Shown here in pieces: positions 9,080 to 17,440 of a stretch of 34,893 bases of DNA (within the stretch, counting starts at the first letter, position 1; every line of letters begins with the position of its first letter). The notes beneath the pieces are model-generated. The model saw nothing but the letters and a program-made list of their open reading frames with translations. It searched no databases and was not told the origin of the DNA. Made by a program: the position numbers and the translations under genes. The DNA is from an uncultured Clostridia bacterium (GTDB lineage Bacteria; Bacillota_I; Bacilli_A; RF39; UBA660), in assembly GCA_947304495.1 (NCBI GenBank), contig CAMZBG010000010.1, positions 1-34,893 of the forward strand, in the 5' to 3' direction.

Positions 9080-10243
9080 CTAATAATTTATTTCTGTTTC
9101 ATCATCATATACTCTTGGTACTCTATTAGTTACTCCAGTTAAGATATGATAAGCATTAGTAGCGGTATTATTAGCTACTTCTTTAATAGTTATATTGTTA
9201 CCAAATATTTCAACTTTATCATGAACTTTGATGTTATCATCTACTTTTACCATAATCATATCCATGCATATTTCACCGATGATTGGATATTTTTTATTGT
9301 TTATTGATACACATTTCATACCTTCTTTGATACCATCGTAGTAGCCTATTGGCAAAGTAGCAACGTATGTGTCTTCAGAAGCAATATATTTTGCTCCATA
9401 GCCAACAAATGATCCTTTTGGTACTTTTCTTACACTCATTACTTCAGTATATAATGAAAATGCTGTTTTTAATTTTAGGTCATTTGTCAAGATAGCGTTA
9501 CTTATATGTAATTTTTTCAATCTAAGATTTCTTCTTATTTTTCTTAGTCCTGTTGGAGTAGGAATACTATTAGAAAATCCATACATACATATACCTAGAC
9601 GAATTCCGTTAACAAATGGTAATTTAGGATGATTTACTAATGTCATTGATCTACCTATATGAATTATAGGTATCTTATTTAAATCAATATCTTTAGTTAG
9701 TTCTTTAAATTTAGATATTTGCATATCATAATAGATATCATTAATACCACTTGTTGCTAAGTGAGTGTATATTCCTTCAAGAATAATATTTTTATTTTCA
9801 TTAGCTAGATTTAGGCATGTTTTAATATCTTCACTATTTGACAATCCGATTCTATTCATACCTGTATCTAATTTAAGATGAACATTTAATCTATTGGTTA
9901 TTTTTTTTGATAATAATTCTTTCATATAATCAATAGATTCAATTGTAATAGTTACATTATTTTTTAGTATTTCAGCTATGTATGATAAATCTATCGGTTC
10001 TAGACATAGAATTGGGATATCGTGATTATATTTTCTTACTTGTATTGCTTCTTCTAGACTAGAGACAGCTAAATAGTTAACGCCTCCTTTAATTAAAGCA
10101 TTAACTACATACATACCATGGCCATAGGCATTACCTTTAACAACACCAAAATAATATTTATAATCATTATACTTAGATATGATTTCTTTTATATTATCTG
10201 TTAGAATATGATTATCAATTTTGGCATATGTTTTTCTATACAT
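9080..10243 (-). CDS. alr: Alanine racemase (PLP fold type III)
   Basis: Interconverts L- and D-alanine for cell-wall synthesis. The PLP lysine is Lys36 in VVKGNAYGHG; Arg131 (MNRIGL) and His161 align with active-site residues; GIRLGICMYG at 213-222 holds the Arg that contacts the pyridine ring. The second catalytic base is Tyr282 in VGYG, then GEICMDM at 323-329 and the C-terminal VPRVY. One oddity is HIGRSMT at 195-201, where Alr enzymes usually have Asn-Ser rather than Arg-Ser. There is a basic insertion at about 230-250. 387 residues is normal. ATG at 10243 follows GAGGTG. It leads an operon with the D-aspartate ligase-like and AsnB-like genes, so a role in D-Asp supply is worth considering. 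No separate aspartate racemase is in the window. Confidence 0.92.
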   Translation of the reverse strand: MYRKTYAKIDNHILTDNIKEIISKYNDYKYYFGVVKGNAYGHGMYVVNALIKGGVNYLAVSSLEEAIQVRKYNHDIPILCLEPIDLSYIAEILKNNVTITIESIDYMKELLSKKITNRLNVHLKLDTGMNRIGLSNSEDIKTCLNLANENKNIILEGIYTHLATSGINDIYYDMQISKFKELTKDIDLNKIPIIHIGRSMTLVNHPKLPFVNGIRLGICMYGFSNSIPTPTGLRKIRRNLRLKKLHISNAILTNDLKLKTAFSLYTEVMSVRKVPKGSFVGYGAKYIASEDTYVATLPIGYYDGIKEGMKCVSINNKKYPIIGEICMDMIMVKVDDNIKVHDKVEIFGNNITIKEVANNTATNAYHILTGVTNRVPRVYDDETEINY

Positions 10244-10290
10244 TATATCACCTCATAATTAAGCTTATTTTATATGCTTTTTATGATTAA

Positions 10291-10319
10291 ATTTTATCAT
10301 ATTATTGGTTATTAATCAA
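10291..10319 (-). promoter_or_regulatory. Promoter of the alr / D-Asp ligase / asnB operon
   Basis: Minus strand: -35 TTGATT (10314-10319), 17-nt spacer, -10 TAAAAT (10291-10296) preceded by TGA, an extended -10. About 50 nt of leader precede the alr start codon. Confidence 0.65.
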
Positions 10320-10399
10320 CTATATATAAAAATGATTTTTAGTATCTTTTTTAGACTTAGGGCATATATTTAATTGATAAAGAAAGGAATGATAAAACA

Positions 10400-10660
10400 T
10401 TGGAAACACTTAAAGTAGGAACTAAATCTAATCCTAATTCTGTGGCAGGGGCACTAGCTAATGTTTTCAGAGAAAAAGATAGTGTAGAAATCCAAGCAAT
10501 TGGGGCAGGAGCATTGAATCAGGCTATTAAGGCAATTGCTATTGCTAGAGGATTTGTGGCACCGGCAGGTAAAAATTTAATCTGTATCCCTGCTTTTACT
10601 GATATTATTTTAGACGGAGATGAGCGAACAGCAATAAAACTAATTGTAGAGGCTAGATAA
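10400..10660 (+). CDS. spoVS: Stage V sporulation protein S
   Basis: An 86-residue protein that matches Bacillus SpoVS nearly end to end, including PNSVAGALA, EIQAIGAGALNQA, ARGFVAP and CIPAFTDI, with the ending ERTAIKLIVE. SpoVS is a small Alba-like protein that affects spore-coat and septation events; its biochemistry is not settled. The start is the TTG at 10400, giving the exact family length; AAAGGA lies 11 nt upstream, and the nearby ATG at 10389 is out of frame. It is a single plus-strand gene between minus-strand units. I could not recognise a convincing sigma-H or sigma-A promoter. SpoVS is also found outside active spore formers, so it supports, but does not prove, sporulation. Confidence 0.95.
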   Translation: METLKVGTKSNPNSVAGALANVFREKDSVEIQAIGAGALNQAIKAIAIARGFVAPAGKNLICIPAFTDIILDGDERTAIKLIVEAR

Positions 10661-10696
10661 TGGTCTCTTTTTAGTTTGTAAAAAGGTATATGAAAA

Positions 10697-10714
10697 GGAG
10701 TATACCTCTACTCC
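10697..10714 (-). terminator. Terminator between converging spoVS and rluB
   Basis: GGAGTA (10697-10702), a 6-nt loop and TACTCC (10709-10714). On the minus strand it runs into TTTTCATA; on the plus strand the tail is only moderately T-rich. It abuts the rluB stop codon and probably serves mainly rluB. Confidence 0.6.
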
Positions 10715-11436
10715 TAATTTCTTTTAATATATGAATATAATGTAGCTACCTCTTTATTGGATAGTTTACGATATTCTCCAGGTTTTAAGTTAGTTAAGTC
10801 TAAATTAGCATAAGTTTCTCTTTTTAGTTTTATAACATCGTGATTTATGGCTTCAAACATTTTCTTTACTTGATGATTTCTACCTTCATGAATAATTAAT
10901 TCTACGGTTGATTTATCTGTTTTCTTATCATACTTTTTTAATTTAACTTTAGCACTTGAGGTTTTTTTACCATCGATGGTAATACCTGATCGTAATTGTT
11001 TTATTTCATAACCAGTAACTAAACCAGATACTTTAGCAATATACTTTTTTTCAATATTACTAGATGGGTGCATTAGTTTATTAGCTAAGTAACCATCATT
11101 AGTTAACAGAATAGCACCAGTAGTGTCATAGTCAAGTCTACCTATAGGATATATCCTTTCAGTTGTAGGAATTAGATCGATAACTGTTTTTCTGTTGTGT
11201 TCATCGCTAGTAGAAGAAATTACTTCACGTGGTTTATTTAAAAGATAGTATTCATAGTTTTTATTATTATCTAAAAGAATACCTTCTACTTCGATTGAAT
11301 CACTATTTTTAACTTTAGTTCCTAGTTCAGTAACGATATTGCCATTTACTCTTACTTTACCTTGAATTATTAATTCTTCAGCTTTTCTTCTAGATGCATA
11401 TCCTAAATTGGCTATTACTTTCTGTAATCTTTCCAT
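10714..11436 (-). CDS. rluB: RsuA/RluB-family rRNA pseudouridine synthase
   Basis: Isomerises a specific uridine in rRNA. An N-terminal S4 RNA-binding domain covers about residues 1-60 (RLQKVIANLGYASRRKAEEL). The synthase domain contains GRLDYDTTGAILLTNDG, where the Asp of GRLDYDT is catalytic, and HEGRNHQVKKMFEA near the C-terminus. The ORF runs upstream to 11481, but the ATG at 11436 has AGGTG in front and starts the S4 domain correctly, giving 240 residues, normal for the family. RluB acts on 23S rRNA and RsuA on 16S; the sequence alone does not separate them with certainty, though RluB is the usual Firmicute annotation. It has its own promoter at 11453-11481. Confidence 0.9.
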   Translation of the reverse strand: MERLQKVIANLGYASRRKAEELIIQGKVRVNGNIVTELGTKVKNSDSIEVEGILLDNNKNYEYYLLNKPREVISSTSDEHNRKTVIDLIPTTERIYPIGRLDYDTTGAILLTNDGYLANKLMHPSSNIEKKYIAKVSGLVTGYEIKQLRSGITIDGKKTSSAKVKLKKYDKKTDKSTVELIIHEGRNHQVKKMFEAINHDVIKLKRETYANLDLTNLKPGEYRKLSNKEVATLYSYIKRN

Positions 11437-11452
11437 AGTATCACCTGAAATG

Positions 11453-11481
11453 ATTATATAATAAATTTTTAATTTTAACAA
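11453..11481 (-). promoter_or_regulatory. Promoter of rluB
   Basis: Minus strand: -35 TTGTTA (11476-11481), 17-nt spacer, -10 TATAAT (11453-11458), with the start codon about 17 nt beyond the -10. Near-consensus spacing and hexamers. Confidence 0.7.
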
Positions 11482-11519
11482 TGATTTAAAAAAATCTAGA
11501 AAAAATTAAGGTAAAAATA

Positions 11520-11548
11520 TTGATTTTTTTTACATAATGTAATATTCT
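11520..11548 (+). promoter_or_regulatory. Candidate promoter of the 31-codon ORF / uraA / upp unit
   Basis: -35 TTGATT (11520-11525), 17-nt spacer, -10 TATTCT (11543-11548), about 19 nt before the first ATG of the small ORF. It is divergent from the rluB promoter. No PyrR-binding attenuator was recognised in the leader. Confidence 0.5.
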
Positions 11549-11567
11549 AATATTTAAGAAGGTCGAA

Positions 11568-11663
11568 ATGATGGGAAGTAAAGTTGTTGAAAAAATCTTT
11601 TATTATGGTGGGATGATTGGTTGTATTAGCAGCTTATTTTCTATTTTATTTGTTATTATTTAA
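11568..11663 (+). CDS. 31-residue single-helix membrane peptide upstream of uraA
   Basis: A short ORF, ATG at 11568 (a second ATG follows directly), preceded by AAGAAGG at 5 nt and ending in TAA at 11661-11663. The peptide is MMGSKVVEKIFYYGGM followed by a hydrophobic segment GCISSLFSILFVII that reaches the C-terminus. It could span or dip into the membrane. It lies between a promoter-like sequence and uraA and on the same strand, so it would be co-transcribed with the uracil permease. I know no family for it. It might be a small transporter-associated protein, a leader ORF or chance. The ribosome-binding site and the clear hydrophobic character argue for translation. Confidence 0.45.
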   Translation: MMGSKVVEKIFYYGGMIGCISSLFSILFVII

Positions 11664-11689
11664 AGAAGCGGATTATTGTTCTCTTCTTT
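11662..11689 (+). terminator. Weak hairpin before uraA (possible attenuator)
   Basis: AAAGAAG (11662-11668) and CTTCTTT (11683-11689) can pair around a 14-nt loop, followed by TTATTAT. It lies between the small ORF and the uraA ribosome-binding site. The long loop makes it weak; it may be a leaky terminator or nothing. Confidence 0.3.
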
Positions 11690-11723
11690 TTATTATGTGC
11701 CTTCAGAAGAAAGGAGTTTGTTT

Positions 11724-13016
11724 ATGCAAACAAAGAAAATGATTTATGATGTTGATGAGATGCCACCTGTAGGAAAATCTTTGGTATTAGCATTTCAACA
11801 TCTATTTGCAATGTTTGGAGCAACTATATTAGTTCCAATACTTGTAAATGCAGCAGCTGGTGAAACTGTTTTAACAATACCTGTAGCACTTGTAACATCA
11901 GGTATCGGTACACTTATTTATTTAGTATGTACTAAGAAAAAATCACCTGTATATCTTGGTAGTTCATTTGCTTTCATTACACCGATTGCAGCAGCATACC
12001 TAAAAGGAGGTGTTGCTGGGGCAATGACAGGAATAATGGTAGTTGGTCTTATTTATGTAATTATCGCTATCATTATTAAATTTGCTGGAAAAGATTGGTT
12101 AGAAAAACTACTTCCACCAGTGGTTATCGGACCAATGATTATGATTATTGGATTGGGGTTAGCACCTTCAGCAATATCACAAATTGGATTATCTTCTCCT
12201 GAAGATATAAACATTAAAGTATTAGCTGTAGCACTTGTGGCTTTCTTAGTTACTGCAATTGTTATGACTAGAGGAAAGGGATTTATTAAGGTTATTCCAT
12301 TTTTGATTGGAATCGTTGCTGGATATATTTTAGCAGTTATTCTTGGACTAGTTGATTTTTCAGCAGTAGGATATGCTAAATTCTTTAGTGCTCCAAAATT
12401 TATTTTACCTTTTGTAAATTATAAATTAGATTTTACAGCTCTAATTACGATTGCGCCAGTAGCACTAGTTACACTATGTGAACATATTGGTGATCATACT
12501 TCATTAGGAAATATCATTGGTAGAGATTTAATTAAGGATCCAGGATTAGATAGAACATTACTTGGTGATGGTATTGCAACATTTGTTGCTGGTATGTTAG
12601 GTGGTCCTGCAAATACAACATATGGAGAAAATACTTCAGTTGTCGGTATGACTAGAGTAGCTTCAGTTAAGGTTGTTGGCCTTGCAGCAATATTTGCTAT
12701 TATCATTGGTTTCTTAGGAAAGTTTACAGCTTTAATCTCTACAATTCCAAATGCTGTTTTGGGTGGAGTATCTTTATTACTTTATGGTTTTATTGCAGTA
12801 AATGGACTTAAGGTATTAATAAAGAATAAGGTTAATTTTGAAAATGAAAAGAATATTGTTATTGCTTCATCTATGTTAGTTCTTGGTCTTGGTGGAGCAG
12901 CAATATCAATTGTCAGCGGTGATATGTCAGTTACAATATCAGGAATGAGTTTGGCATCTATCGTTGGTATAATATTAAATTTAATTTTAAAAGATAATAA
13001 AACTTCAGAGGAATAA
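11724..13016 (+). CDS. uraA: Uracil permease (NCS2 family)
   Basis: Imports uracil, probably with protons. A 430-residue polytopic protein of the nucleobase-cation symporter 2 family with the uracil-transporter signatures LAFQHLFAMFGATILVP near the N-terminus, PVYLGSSFAFITPI, the substrate-site region TLCEHIGDH and GGPANTTYGEN. The first two are very close to Bacillus PyrP. The ORF runs upstream to 11676, but the ATG at 11724 follows AAAGGAG at good spacing and gives the usual N-terminus. upp follows after only 2 nt, and its ribosome-binding site is inside the end of this gene, so uracil import and salvage are co-expressed. It could be pyrimidine-regulated, but no PyrR site was found. Confidence 0.95.
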   Translation: MQTKKMIYDVDEMPPVGKSLVLAFQHLFAMFGATILVPILVNAAAGETVLTIPVALVTSGIGTLIYLVCTKKKSPVYLGSSFAFITPIAAAYLKGGVAGAMTGIMVVGLIYVIIAIIIKFAGKDWLEKLLPPVVIGPMIMIIGLGLAPSAISQIGLSSPEDINIKVLAVALVAFLVTAIVMTRGKGFIKVIPFLIGIVAGYILAVILGLVDFSAVGYAKFFSAPKFILPFVNYKLDFTALITIAPVALVTLCEHIGDHTSLGNIIGRDLIKDPGLDRTLLGDGIATFVAGMLGGPANTTYGENTSVVGMTRVASVKVVGLAAIFAIIIGFLGKFTALISTIPNAVLGGVSLLLYGFIAVNGLKVLIKNKVNFENEKNIVIASSMLVLGLGGAAISIVSGDMSVTISGMSLASIVGIILNLILKDNKTSEE

Positions 13017-13018
13017 TT

Positions 13019-13648
13019 ATGAAAAATGTATATGAATTAAATCATCCATTAATTACTCATAAATTAGCTATATTGAGAGATAAAAATACTGGTACTAAAG
13101 AATTTCGTGAATTAATTGAAGAGATATCAATGTTTTTATGTTATCATGCAATGGATGATGCAAAATTAGAAAAAAAGGAAATAGAAACTCCAATTAAGAC
13201 ACTAAAGACTGGTGTTTTAAATGAAGATAATTATGCGTTTGTACCTATCTTAAGAGCCGGTATGGGAATGTTAGACGGGGTTATTAGAGTTATTCCAAAT
13301 GCCAAAATTGGACATGTAGGAATGTATCGCGATGAAGAAACATTTATGCCTGTCAATTATTTCTTTAAGGTTCCTAAGGACGTTAATAAAAGAGAGGTTA
13401 TTATATTAGATCCAATGCTTGCTACGGGTAATTCAGCAATAGATGCAATTGAGCTTCTTTTAGGTAAAGGCGTTAAGAAGATTAAATTCTTATGTATTAT
13501 TGCTGCTCCCGAGGGACTTGAGGCAGTAACAAAGAAATATCCGAATGTTAAAATATATTGTGCTTGTATCGATAAATGTTTAAATAGTAATAAATATATC
13601 GTACCTGGACTTGGAGATGCTGGGGATAGGATATTTGGTACAAAATAA
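13019..13648 (+). CDS. upp: Uracil phosphoribosyltransferase
   Basis: Converts uracil and PRPP to UMP in pyrimidine salvage. The 209-residue length is standard. Visible family features are the N-terminal HPLITHKLAILRDKNTGTKE, the basic PILRAGMGM loop, the PRPP-binding ILDPMLATGNSA and the C-terminal GLGDAGDRIFGTK, which is nearly invariant. ATG at 13019 lies 2 nt after the uraA stop, with GAGGAA inside the uraA coding end. The pair forms a uracil scavenging unit ended by a strong terminator. Confidence 0.98.
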   Translation: MKNVYELNHPLITHKLAILRDKNTGTKEFRELIEEISMFLCYHAMDDAKLEKKEIETPIKTLKTGVLNEDNYAFVPILRAGMGMLDGVIRVIPNAKIGHVGMYRDEETFMPVNYFFKVPKDVNKREVIILDPMLATGNSAIDAIELLLGKGVKKIKFLCIIAAPEGLEAVTKKYPNVKIYCACIDKCLNSNKYIVPGLGDAGDRIFGTK

Positions 13649-13651
13649 AAT

Positions 13652-13677
13652 AGAAATCCATAGCTGGATTTCTTTTT
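13652..13677 (+). terminator. Terminator after upp
   Basis: A 9-bp perfect stem, AGAAATCCA (13652-13660) and TGGATTTCT (13665-13673), with a TAGC loop, followed by TTTTATTT. The descending arm and tail occupy the place of the -35 region of the next promoter. Confidence 0.9.
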
Positions 13678-13680
13678 ATT

Positions 13681-13689
13681 TGATATAAT
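13681..13689 (+). promoter_or_regulatory. Extended -10 promoter of the SDR gene
   Basis: TGATATAAT, a perfect extended -10, immediately after the upp terminator. Transcription would begin near 13696, giving a leader of only about 10 nt that starts with the GGGTGAT ribosome-binding site. Confidence 0.65.
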
Positions 13690-13705
13690 TATTTTGGGTG
13701 ATATG

Positions 13706-14455
13706 ATGAAGGCATTAATAACTGGTGCTAGTTCAGGAATTGGAAAAGAAATGGCTATATATTTATCAGAACTTGGTTATGATTTAATTTTAATAGCTAG
13801 AAATAGTGATCGATTAATGGAGATCAAAAAGGAATTAAAAACAGATGTTAAAATTTGTAAATATGATTTATCTTTATTAGACAATGTTTACAAATTATGT
13901 AAGGATGTCAAAAATGAACATATCGATATAGTTGTCAATAATGCGGGATTTGGGTTATTTGGGGATTATAACAATAGCGATACAGATATTGAAATGAATA
14001 TGATTGATTTAAATGTTAAATGTTTACATGTCCTTACTAAGTATTTTATTAAGGATAAGAATGTCAAATATATTTTGAATGTAGGAAGTTCTGCTGGGCT
14101 TATGAGAGGTGGTCCACTGATGAGTACTTACTATGCAACCAAGAGTTATGTTGTCAATTTTACCTTAGCTCTATATGAGGAACTTAGGAGGAATAAAAGT
14201 GATAAAGTAATATCGGTTTTATGTCCTGGTCCTGTCGATACGAATTTCAATAACAGAGCGCACGTAGAGTTTAATTTAAATTCATTAGATGCTAGATATG
14301 TGGCTAGATATGCAATTGATAAATTGTTTAAGAAAAAATTAATAATTATTCCTGGATTAGGGGTTAAGATGGGTATCTTTGCTACGAGAATACTACCAAT
14401 TAGGACATTACTTAAAATAACTTATAAAATACAGGAAAGAAAAAAAACACCATAA
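13706..14455 (+). CDS. Short-chain dehydrogenase/reductase
   Basis: An NAD(P)-dependent oxidoreductase of the classical SDR type, 249 residues. The cofactor motif is TGASSGIG at 6-13, NNAG at 78-81, and the catalytic residues are Ser129, Tyr142 and Lys146 (YYATK region). CPGPVDTNF follows at the usual place. The C-terminal 40 residues are hydrophobic and basic, as in the SDRs often annotated YqjQ or DltE-like. Start codons TTG 13694, ATG 13703 and ATG 13706 are all possible; I chose 13706 for its spacing to GGGTGAT and because a -10 at 13684-13689 would place the transcript start at or after the TTG. The substrate cannot be inferred. It is transcribed alone. Confidence 0.85.
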   Translation: MKALITGASSGIGKEMAIYLSELGYDLILIARNSDRLMEIKKELKTDVKICKYDLSLLDNVYKLCKDVKNEHIDIVVNNAGFGLFGDYNNSDTDIEMNMIDLNVKCLHVLTKYFIKDKNVKYILNVGSSAGLMRGGPLMSTYYATKSYVVNFTLALYEELRRNKSDKVISVLCPGPVDTNFNNRAHVEFNLNSLDARYVARYAIDKLFKKKLIIIPGLGVKMGIFATRILPIRTLLKITYKIQERKKTP

Positions 14456-14463
14456 GGTGTTTT
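14444..14463. terminator. Bidirectional terminator between SDR and carrier genes
   Basis: AAAACACC (14444-14451), loop ATAA, GGTGTTTT (14456-14463), with A-rich sequence before and T-rich sequence after, so it can stop transcription from both sides. It overlaps the SDR stop codon and lies just beyond the stop of the converging carrier gene. Confidence 0.85.
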
Positions 14464-14468
14464 ATTTT

Positions 14469-15899
14469 TTATAGTACTACCACTAATAATGTTACTAGGG
14501 CAATAAGGATAAGTAGAGATAAGATAAATCTCCAGATATACTTTAACCAAGTTGTATATGGTACTTCTAAATATGTTAAGAAGATGATTAGGATTAAACT
14601 TGTTGGAGCAACAATCATGCCTAAACCATATATGCCTTGTAACAAAATAGCTACTGAATCATATATAGATTCATCAGTAATTAGATTGATTATTGGTGAG
14701 AAAGCACCAGCTAATATCCAAGTACTATCTACATGAACAATGCATCCAAGGAATGCTAATAATGATGATACACCATAATTAAATTTTCCATATTTAGATA
14801 TGATTAATTCAAGGAATCCATTATTATAAGCACATACCAATACAGTATAAGCTATAGTAATCAAAGCAGCGATTGGTAATACTTTTTTGCATCCTTCTAC
14901 ATAACTATCAATAGCTTCATCTAATTTTGTACGACTAAGTAGACAAACGATTAAGCTAATAAATAATAGCCAAATTGAAATATATACATATATAGCCATT
15001 GGATTTCCACTATTTGTCCATTCACCAAGTGCTGGTAATGAAGCAGAAATAATGTTTGGAATAATGGCAAAATCTTTAATAGATAGTCCAGTTAACCAAG
15101 TGTGGAATTCGCTGAATACAGTAATTCCAAATAGACTTTTCCATGGTATTAATCCCAATACCATAATGATAAATGTCAAAGTAAAGACAACTATCAATGG
15201 CCATGTTTTAATATCTTTATAGCTTCCTTTTACTTCTGTAATTAGTAATTCTGAACTATCATTTAATTCATATTTTACTTTTTTGTTTTCTACATCTTTT
15301 ATGTGTTTTTCAACAAAATAAACTAATAAGGCAATGCCTGCGAAAAGTAATAATAATTTAGGAAATACATTGGCAAATTTTACTTCTAGGCCAACGAATT
15401 CTTCATAAGTGTTAATACCATAGGTATTAGGATTAGTGAAAGTTACAAATACGCCGCCAATGTAACCTACGATTATACTGGCAAATGTAGCAGTTAATGC
15501 TACCAACTTATCGTAACCTAATAACAAGATAATTGCTACTACAAAAGGAATAAAGACGAATAATGGAATTGTCATACCTGTTAATGATGTAATTACGGCA
15601 AACAATAACATTACAATATAGATAAATCTTCTTCCTAGTGGTTTTACTCTAGTTACAATATTATCTAATAATTTTTTGTATGAATCAGTTTTATTTAGAA
15701 TAGCATAGAAGCCACCAACAGATAATACAAATAGGATAATATAACTAAAGTTTTGTAATACGATACTGTAATAGTTTAGTGGTATATCAGCTAAACCAAT
15801 ACGTTCAATTGTTCCTTGTCTTCCTTGTAGAATATAACTAGTTATTAAAAGTAATACTAGCAATATTCCCATAATTTTTAGTAATCCGTGTTTTTTCAT
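14469..15899 (-). CDS. YfcC-like anion/amino-acid carrier (ion transporter superfamily)
   Basis: A 476-residue polytopic protein with about 11-12 hydrophobic helices. The pattern of two halves, each with a re-entrant region (LTGMTIPLFVFIPFVVAII with GGVFVTFTNPNTYG, and later HVDSTWILAGAFSP), recalls the YfcC/DcuC/AbgT-like carriers of the ion transporter superfamily. These move dicarboxylates, arginine/ornithine or other amino acids; the substrate here is unknown. The ATG at 15899 follows GGAGGAGAAAAT; the upstream in-frame start at 15914 lies in front of this site and is unlikely. A weak extended -10 (minus strand TGTGATACT, 15918-15926) precedes it, and there is no clear terminator after lysS, so read-through from the lysS operon is possible. 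Confidence 0.7.
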   Translation of the reverse strand: MKKHGLLKIMGILLVLLLITSYILQGRQGTIERIGLADIPLNYYSIVLQNFSYIILFVLSVGGFYAILNKTDSYKKLLDNIVTRVKPLGRRFIYIVMLLFAVITSLTGMTIPLFVFIPFVVAIILLLGYDKLVALTATFASIIVGYIGGVFVTFTNPNTYGINTYEEFVGLEVKFANVFPKLLLLFAGIALLVYFVEKHIKDVENKKVKYELNDSSELLITEVKGSYKDIKTWPLIVVFTLTFIIMVLGLIPWKSLFGITVFSEFHTWLTGLSIKDFAIIPNIISASLPALGEWTNSGNPMAIYVYISIWLLFISLIVCLLSRTKLDEAIDSYVEGCKKVLPIAALITIAYTVLVCAYNNGFLELIISKYGKFNYGVSSLLAFLGCIVHVDSTWILAGAFSPIINLITDESIYDSVAILLQGIYGLGMIVAPTSLILIIFLTYLEVPYTTWLKYIWRFILSLLILIALVTLLVVVL

Positions 15900-15954
15900 A
15901 TTTTCTCCTCCCATTGTAGTATCACATAGTCATTCTTTTTAACTTTTTGTATTA

Positions 15955-17436
15955 TTACTTTTTCTTCATTGTTGGGAACAATATTACATCCCTTATTGAA
16001 TCTGTTTCTGTGAATAACATACACATTCTGTCTATTCCATAGCCAATTCCACCAGCTGGTGGCATACCATATTCTAGGGCTTCAATAAAGTCCATATCAA
16101 TATCATTGGCTTCATCATTTCCTAATTCTCTTTCCTTTAATTGTTCTTCGAATCTTTCTAATTGATCGATTGGATCATTTAATTCGGTATAAGCATTACT
16201 AAATTCTTTACCACCAATAAATAATTCAAAGCGATCAACGAATCTAGGATCATCTGGATTTTTCTTTGTCAATGGAGATATTTCCACTGGATGACCATAT
16301 AAGAATGTTGGTTGAATCAATGTTTCTTCAACATACTTTTCAAAGAATAAATTAATTATATGACCAATACTTTCTTGGTGTTTTTCAACCTCGATATGAT
16401 GTTCATTAGCAAGTTTTAGTGCTTCTTCAACAGTTTTTACTTCTAAGAAATCGATACCTGTTTTTTCTTTGATACTATCAGTCATACTTATTCTTTTAAA
16501 TGGTTTACTTAAATCTATTTCATAGCCTAACCAATTAAATGTATATCTATCAAATACTTCTTTAGCAATTGTTTTAAATAAATCTTCAGTTAGTTCCATC
16601 ATACCAGATAAATCTGAATAAGCTAAATATGCTTCCATCATTGTAAATTCTGGATTATGTTTTGGATCCATACCTTCATTTCTGAATACACGTCCAATTT
16701 CATAAACGGCTTCCATACCACCAACAAGTAATCTTTTTAGTGGTAATTCTAGAGCTATTCTTAAATACATATCTAGGTTTTGAGCATTATGATGAGTTTC
16801 AAATGGTCTAGCTGCAGCTCCAGTTAATAATGTTTGTAATACTGGTGTTTCTACTTCAGTAAAGCCACGACCATCCATAAATCTTTGAATTGAACGAATT
16901 ATCTTTGGTCTAGTTACTGCTACTTTTCTAGCTTCTTCGTTCATAATTAAGTCGACATAACGACGACGATAACGTTCTTCGATATCAGTTAAGCCATGGA
17001 ATTTTTCTGGAAGTGGTTTTAATGCTTTAACTAGATGGGTGTATTCCATACATTTTATGGTAACTTCTCCAGTTCTAGTTTTCATTACTCTACCACTAAC
17101 GCCAACAATATCTCCTAAATCAGCTGTTTTAAATAGATTATAGACATCTTCACCAACATCATTGATAGATATGTATATTTGCATATTGCCAGTTTTATCT
17201 TGGATGGTAAAGAATGAAGCTTTACCCATCTTTCTTATAAACATTATTCTACCAGCAATAGTATATTCATCAGTGATGTTTTCAAATTCATCATGAGGAA
17301 TATCTTGATATTTCTCCTTTATTTCAATATTAAAGGCGGTTCTATCAAAACGATGTCCAAAAGGATCAATATTTAATTCTTTTAATTTGTCAGCTTTTTC
17401 TCTTCTAGCCAATTCTTGATCTGTAAATTCACGCAT
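15955..17436 (-). CDS. lysS: Lysyl-tRNA synthetase, class II
   Basis: Charges tRNA-Lys. The N-terminal OB-fold anticodon domain covers about residues 50-160 ([19 protein letters not shown]), and the class II catalytic core follows: motif 1 around [11 protein letters not shown], motif 2 with [15 protein letters not shown] and [11 protein letters not shown], then [11 protein letters not shown], and motif 3 with [12 protein letters not shown] near the C-terminus. The 493-residue length is typical. ATG at 17436 follows GAGGTAGTAAA, 4 nt after the RDD gene stop, so the two are co-transcribed. No T-box leader is seen. Confidence 0.98.
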   Translation of the reverse strand: MREFTDQELARREKADKLKELNIDPFGHRFDRTAFNIEIKEKYQDIPHDEFENITDEYTIAGRIMFIRKMGKASFFTIQDKTGNMQIYISINDVGEDVYNLFKTADLGDIVGVSGRVMKTRTGEVTIKCMEYTHLVKALKPLPEKFHGLTDIEERYRRRYVDLIMNEEARKVAVTRPKIIRSIQRFMDGRGFTEVETPVLQTLLTGAAARPFETHHNAQNLDMYLRIALELPLKRLLVGGMEAVYEIGRVFRNEGMDPKHNPEFTMMEAYLAYSDLSGMMELTEDLFKTIAKEVFDRYTFNWLGYEIDLSKPFKRISMTDSIKEKTGIDFLEVKTVEEALKLANEHHIEVEKHQESIGHIINLFFEKYVEETLIQPTFLYGHPVEISPLTKKNPDDPRFVDRFELFIGGKEFSNAYTELNDPIDQLERFEEQLKERELGNDEANDIDMDFIEALEYGMPPAGGIGYGIDRMCMLFTETDSIRDVILFPTMKKK

Positions 17437-17440
17437 TTTA

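Noticed and set aside
10321..10399. Sigma-H type promoter for spoVS
   Set aside because: The AGGG and GATAA pieces do not fit the consensus or spacing well enough to report.
11549..11723. PyrR-binding attenuator in the uraA leader
   Set aside because: No match to the conserved PyrR RNA element was recognised.
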